Both the position numbers and the translations under genes were made by a program. Of a stretch of 33,087 nucleotides of DNA, positions 31,396 through 33,087 are shown one piece after another; positions within the stretch are counted from its first letter, which is position 1, and each line of letters starts with the position of its first letter. The stretch is taken from NCBI RefSeq assembly GCF_946477935.1, contig NZ_CAMLAC010000017.1:1-33087 (forward strand). Direction: 5' to 3'. The stretch is from an uncultured Sphingomonas sp. GTDB taxonomy: Bacteria > Pseudomonadota > Alphaproteobacteria > Sphingomonadales > Sphingomonadaceae. The notes beneath the pieces are model-generated. The model ran no database searches. It saw only the letters and a list, made by a program, of their open reading frames with translations, and was not told the origin of the DNA.

Positions 31396-33087
31396 GCGCC
31401 CAACTCCCCTTCGAACTTGCGGGCCAGCGCGCGCACCTCGGCGGCGGTGGCGCAGGCGAGGGCGGCGCGCGCATGGGCGCGGACCGCCTCCATGTCGAGC
31501 GCCGCGACCAGCGCCTTGATCTCGGGCACCGCGGCGGGTGCGGCGGACAATTCGGTCACGCCCAGCCCGACCAGGATCGGCACCGCCAGCGGATCGGAGG
31601 CGAGGCCACCGCATACGCCGGTCCAGCGGCCATGCACGTCCGCGCCCTTCACCGTCTCGCCGATCAGGCGCAGCACGGCCGGGTGCAATCCATCGAGCGC
31701 GCCGGCCACGCTGGCATTGCCGCGGTCCATGGCGAGCGCATATTGCGTCAGGTCGTTGGTGCCGATCGACAGGAAATCGGCCTCGCGCGCCAGCAGGTCG
31801 GCGGTGACCGCGGCGGCCGGCGTTTCCACCATCACCCCCAGTTGCACGCGGGAGCCCGCCTCGATCCCGTCCAGCACCGCGCGCACCCGGCGCAGTTCGT
31901 CGACGCCCGCGATCATCGGTACCATGATCCGGCATTGGCCGACCGGCTCGACCGCCAGGATCGCGCGGATCTGGTCCGCCAGGATCTCGGGATGCGCAAA
32001 GCCGACGCGGATGCCGCGCAGGCCCAGCGCCGGATTCTCCTCCGGCCCGATCGGCAGATAGGGCGCCGGTTTGTCGCCACCGATGTCGAGCAGGCGCACG
32101 ATCAGCGGCCGGCCGTCCAGCGCGGTCGCCACCGCCTGATAATCGGCGACCTGTTCGTCCAGGCTGGGCGCGGTGTCGCGCTCCAGGAACAGCAGTTCGG
32201 TGCGCAGCAGGCCACAGCCCTCCGCCCCGTTCGCCACCGCGATGCGCGCATCGTCGGCGGACCCGCAATTGGCGAACAGTTCGATCCGCGTGCCGTCGCG
32301 CGTCCGGCAATCCTCGCCGGCCCGCGCCAGTGCATCGGCCCGGCGGCGCTGTGCCTCGGCGATGCGCGTCCCGGCATCCGCCAGCGTTTCGGCCGAGGGC
32401 GCGACATGGATCAGCCCGCCGCTGGCATCCAGCACGACGCGCGTGCCCGCGGCCACGTCGCGCAGGCCCCCGCCGATCGCGACCAGCGCCGGCAACCCGC
32501 GCGAGGCGGCGAGGATCGCGACGTGCGAGGTCGGCCCGCCCCGCTCCACTGCCAACCCGGCCAGCCGGTCGAGGTCCAGCCCCATCAACTGCGACGGCAA
32601 CAGATCGTCGGCGACCAGGATGGTGCCCGGCGCGAGGTCGGCGCGCGTGTCCTCCACGCCCATCAGGCGCGCGATCAACTGGCGCTCTAGATCGCGCATG
32701 TCGTCCGCCCGCTCGGCCAGCCGGCGGTCGCCGCCTGTGCGCAAGGCGTCCGCCTGCGGACGGATCGCCCCGCGCCACGCATGGCCGGCGCTCTGTCCCT
32801 GTGCGATCCCCGCCAGGGTCGCCTCGATCAATGTGGGATCGGCGAGCATCGCGGCATGCGCCTCGAAGATCGCACGGGCCGGTCCGGTCGCCGCCGCGCT
32901 GCGCGCCGCCAGCTCATCGGCCAGTGCGCGCCGTGCCGCCTCGAAACAGGATTCCTCGGCGGCGATCCCGGCACCCTCGGCGGGAACGGGCAAGTCCTCG
33001 GCCCGCCATAGCGCGACGGTGCCGATCGCCAGGCCCGGTGCCGCGGTCACCCCGGCCAGCGCGCCTTCGGGCACCTCCGCCACCATC
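31392..33087 (-). CDS. PTS Enzyme I module, 5' end outside the window
   Basis: PEP:protein phosphotransferase that starts the PTS phosphate relay. The visible 565 codons (31392-33086) cover the Enzyme I domain almost completely: N-terminal LAGVTAAPGLAIGTVALW, the phosphohistidine in GGPTSHVAILAASRG (His about 188 from the first visible Met), the PEP-binding barrel with RTELLFLERDTAP, LLDIGGDKPAPYL, ALGLRGIRV, VMVETPAAAVTADLLA and FLSIGTNDLTQYALAMDR, and GVCGGLASDPLAV with the catalytic Cys. The frame is open to the last base, and the first Met (33086) is preceded by only one base, so the true start cannot be seen. Because the downstream permease has no IIA domain, this is probably the tail of an IIA-HPr-EI fusion (inference). 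It is cotranscribed with the permease gene (ATGA overlap). Confidence 0.9.
   Translation of the reverse strand, partial: MVAEVPEGALAGVTAAPGLAIGTVALWRAEDLPVPAEGAGIAAEESCFEAARRALADELAARSAAATGPARAIFEAHAAMLADPTLIEATLAGIAQGQSAGHAWRGAIRPQADALRTGGDRRLAERADDMRDLERQLIARLMGVEDTRADLAPGTILVADDLLPSQLMGLDLDRLAGLAVERGGPTSHVAILAASRGLPALVAIGGGLRDVAAGTRVVLDASGGLIHVAPSAETLADAGTRIAEAQRRRADALARAGEDCRTRDGTRIELFANCGSADDARIAVANGAEGCGLLRTELLFLERDTAPSLDEQVADYQAVATALDGRPLIVRLLDIGGDKPAPYLPIGPEENPALGLRGIRVGFAHPEILADQIRAILAVEPVGQCRIMVPMIAGVDELRRVRAVLDGIEAGSRVQLGVMVETPAAAVTADLLAREADFLSIGTNDLTQYALAMDRGNASVAGALDGLHPAVLRLIGETVKGADVHGRWTGVCGGLASDPLAVPILVGLGVTELSAAPAAVPEIKALVAALDMEAVRAHARAALACATAAEVRALARKFEGELGA

Noticed and set aside
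31396..32778. Upstream extension of the NagE-like frame to about 1026 residues
   Set aside because: The extension lies out of frame inside the Enzyme I gene; the ATG at 31395 in ATGA overlap starts the typical IIC sequence.

Overview
The window comes from a high-GC Gram-negative bacterium, most likely an alphaproteobacterium of the Sphingomonas group. The signs are dense G/C-ending codons, TonB-dependent receptors of the Xanthomonas/Caulobacter type, FecIR surface signalling next to glycosidases, and short GC-rich hairpin repeats between genes. The taxon is an inference from gene content and style; there is no rRNA or other marker gene. Almost all of it is one glycan-utilisation region. No tRNA, rRNA, insertion sequence, phage gene or CRISPR array was seen.

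Region 1 (1-8323, all minus strand) is a cell-surface-signalling module. It reads ECF sigma factor, FecR-type anti-sigma factor, TonB-dependent receptor with an N-terminal signalling (STN) domain, an unassigned secreted six-hairpin glycosidase-like protein, and a BglX-type GH3 enzyme cut by the window edge. Region 2 (8466-9500, plus strand) is a lone short-chain dehydrogenase whose 3' end overlaps the next, convergent operon.

Region 3 (9487-22638, minus strand) is a tightly packed six-enzyme operon: GH20 beta-hexosaminidase, GH2 beta-mannosidase, GH3 beta-xylosidase-like enzyme with a PA14 insert, GH125 alpha-1,6-mannosidase, GH92 alpha-mannosidase and GH29 alpha-L-fucosidase. Four of the five junctions overlap by 1 to 4 bases. 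Upstream of it, behind a strong terminator, is a second TonB-dependent receptor (22779-25574). A divergent 375-base AT-rich control region follows. On the plus strand it leads into a GntR/UTRA regulator and a GH2 beta-galactosidase that starts at TTG.

Region 4 (29698-33087, minus strand) is a sugar phosphotransferase pair: a NagE-like IICB permease and an Enzyme I module that runs off the window.

Taken together the enzymes match, linkage by linkage, a plant-type complex N-glycan: Lewis-a galactose and fucose, antennary GlcNAc, core xylose, alpha-mannoses, the beta-mannose and the chitobiose core. The released GlcNAc would enter through the NagE-type PTS, and the GntR regulator is a plausible sensor of a GlcNAc-derived phosphosugar. 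No endo-glycosidase or PNGase is present here, so release of the glycan from protein must be done by something outside the window. The FecIR module may serve a related or a separate glucan-like substrate.
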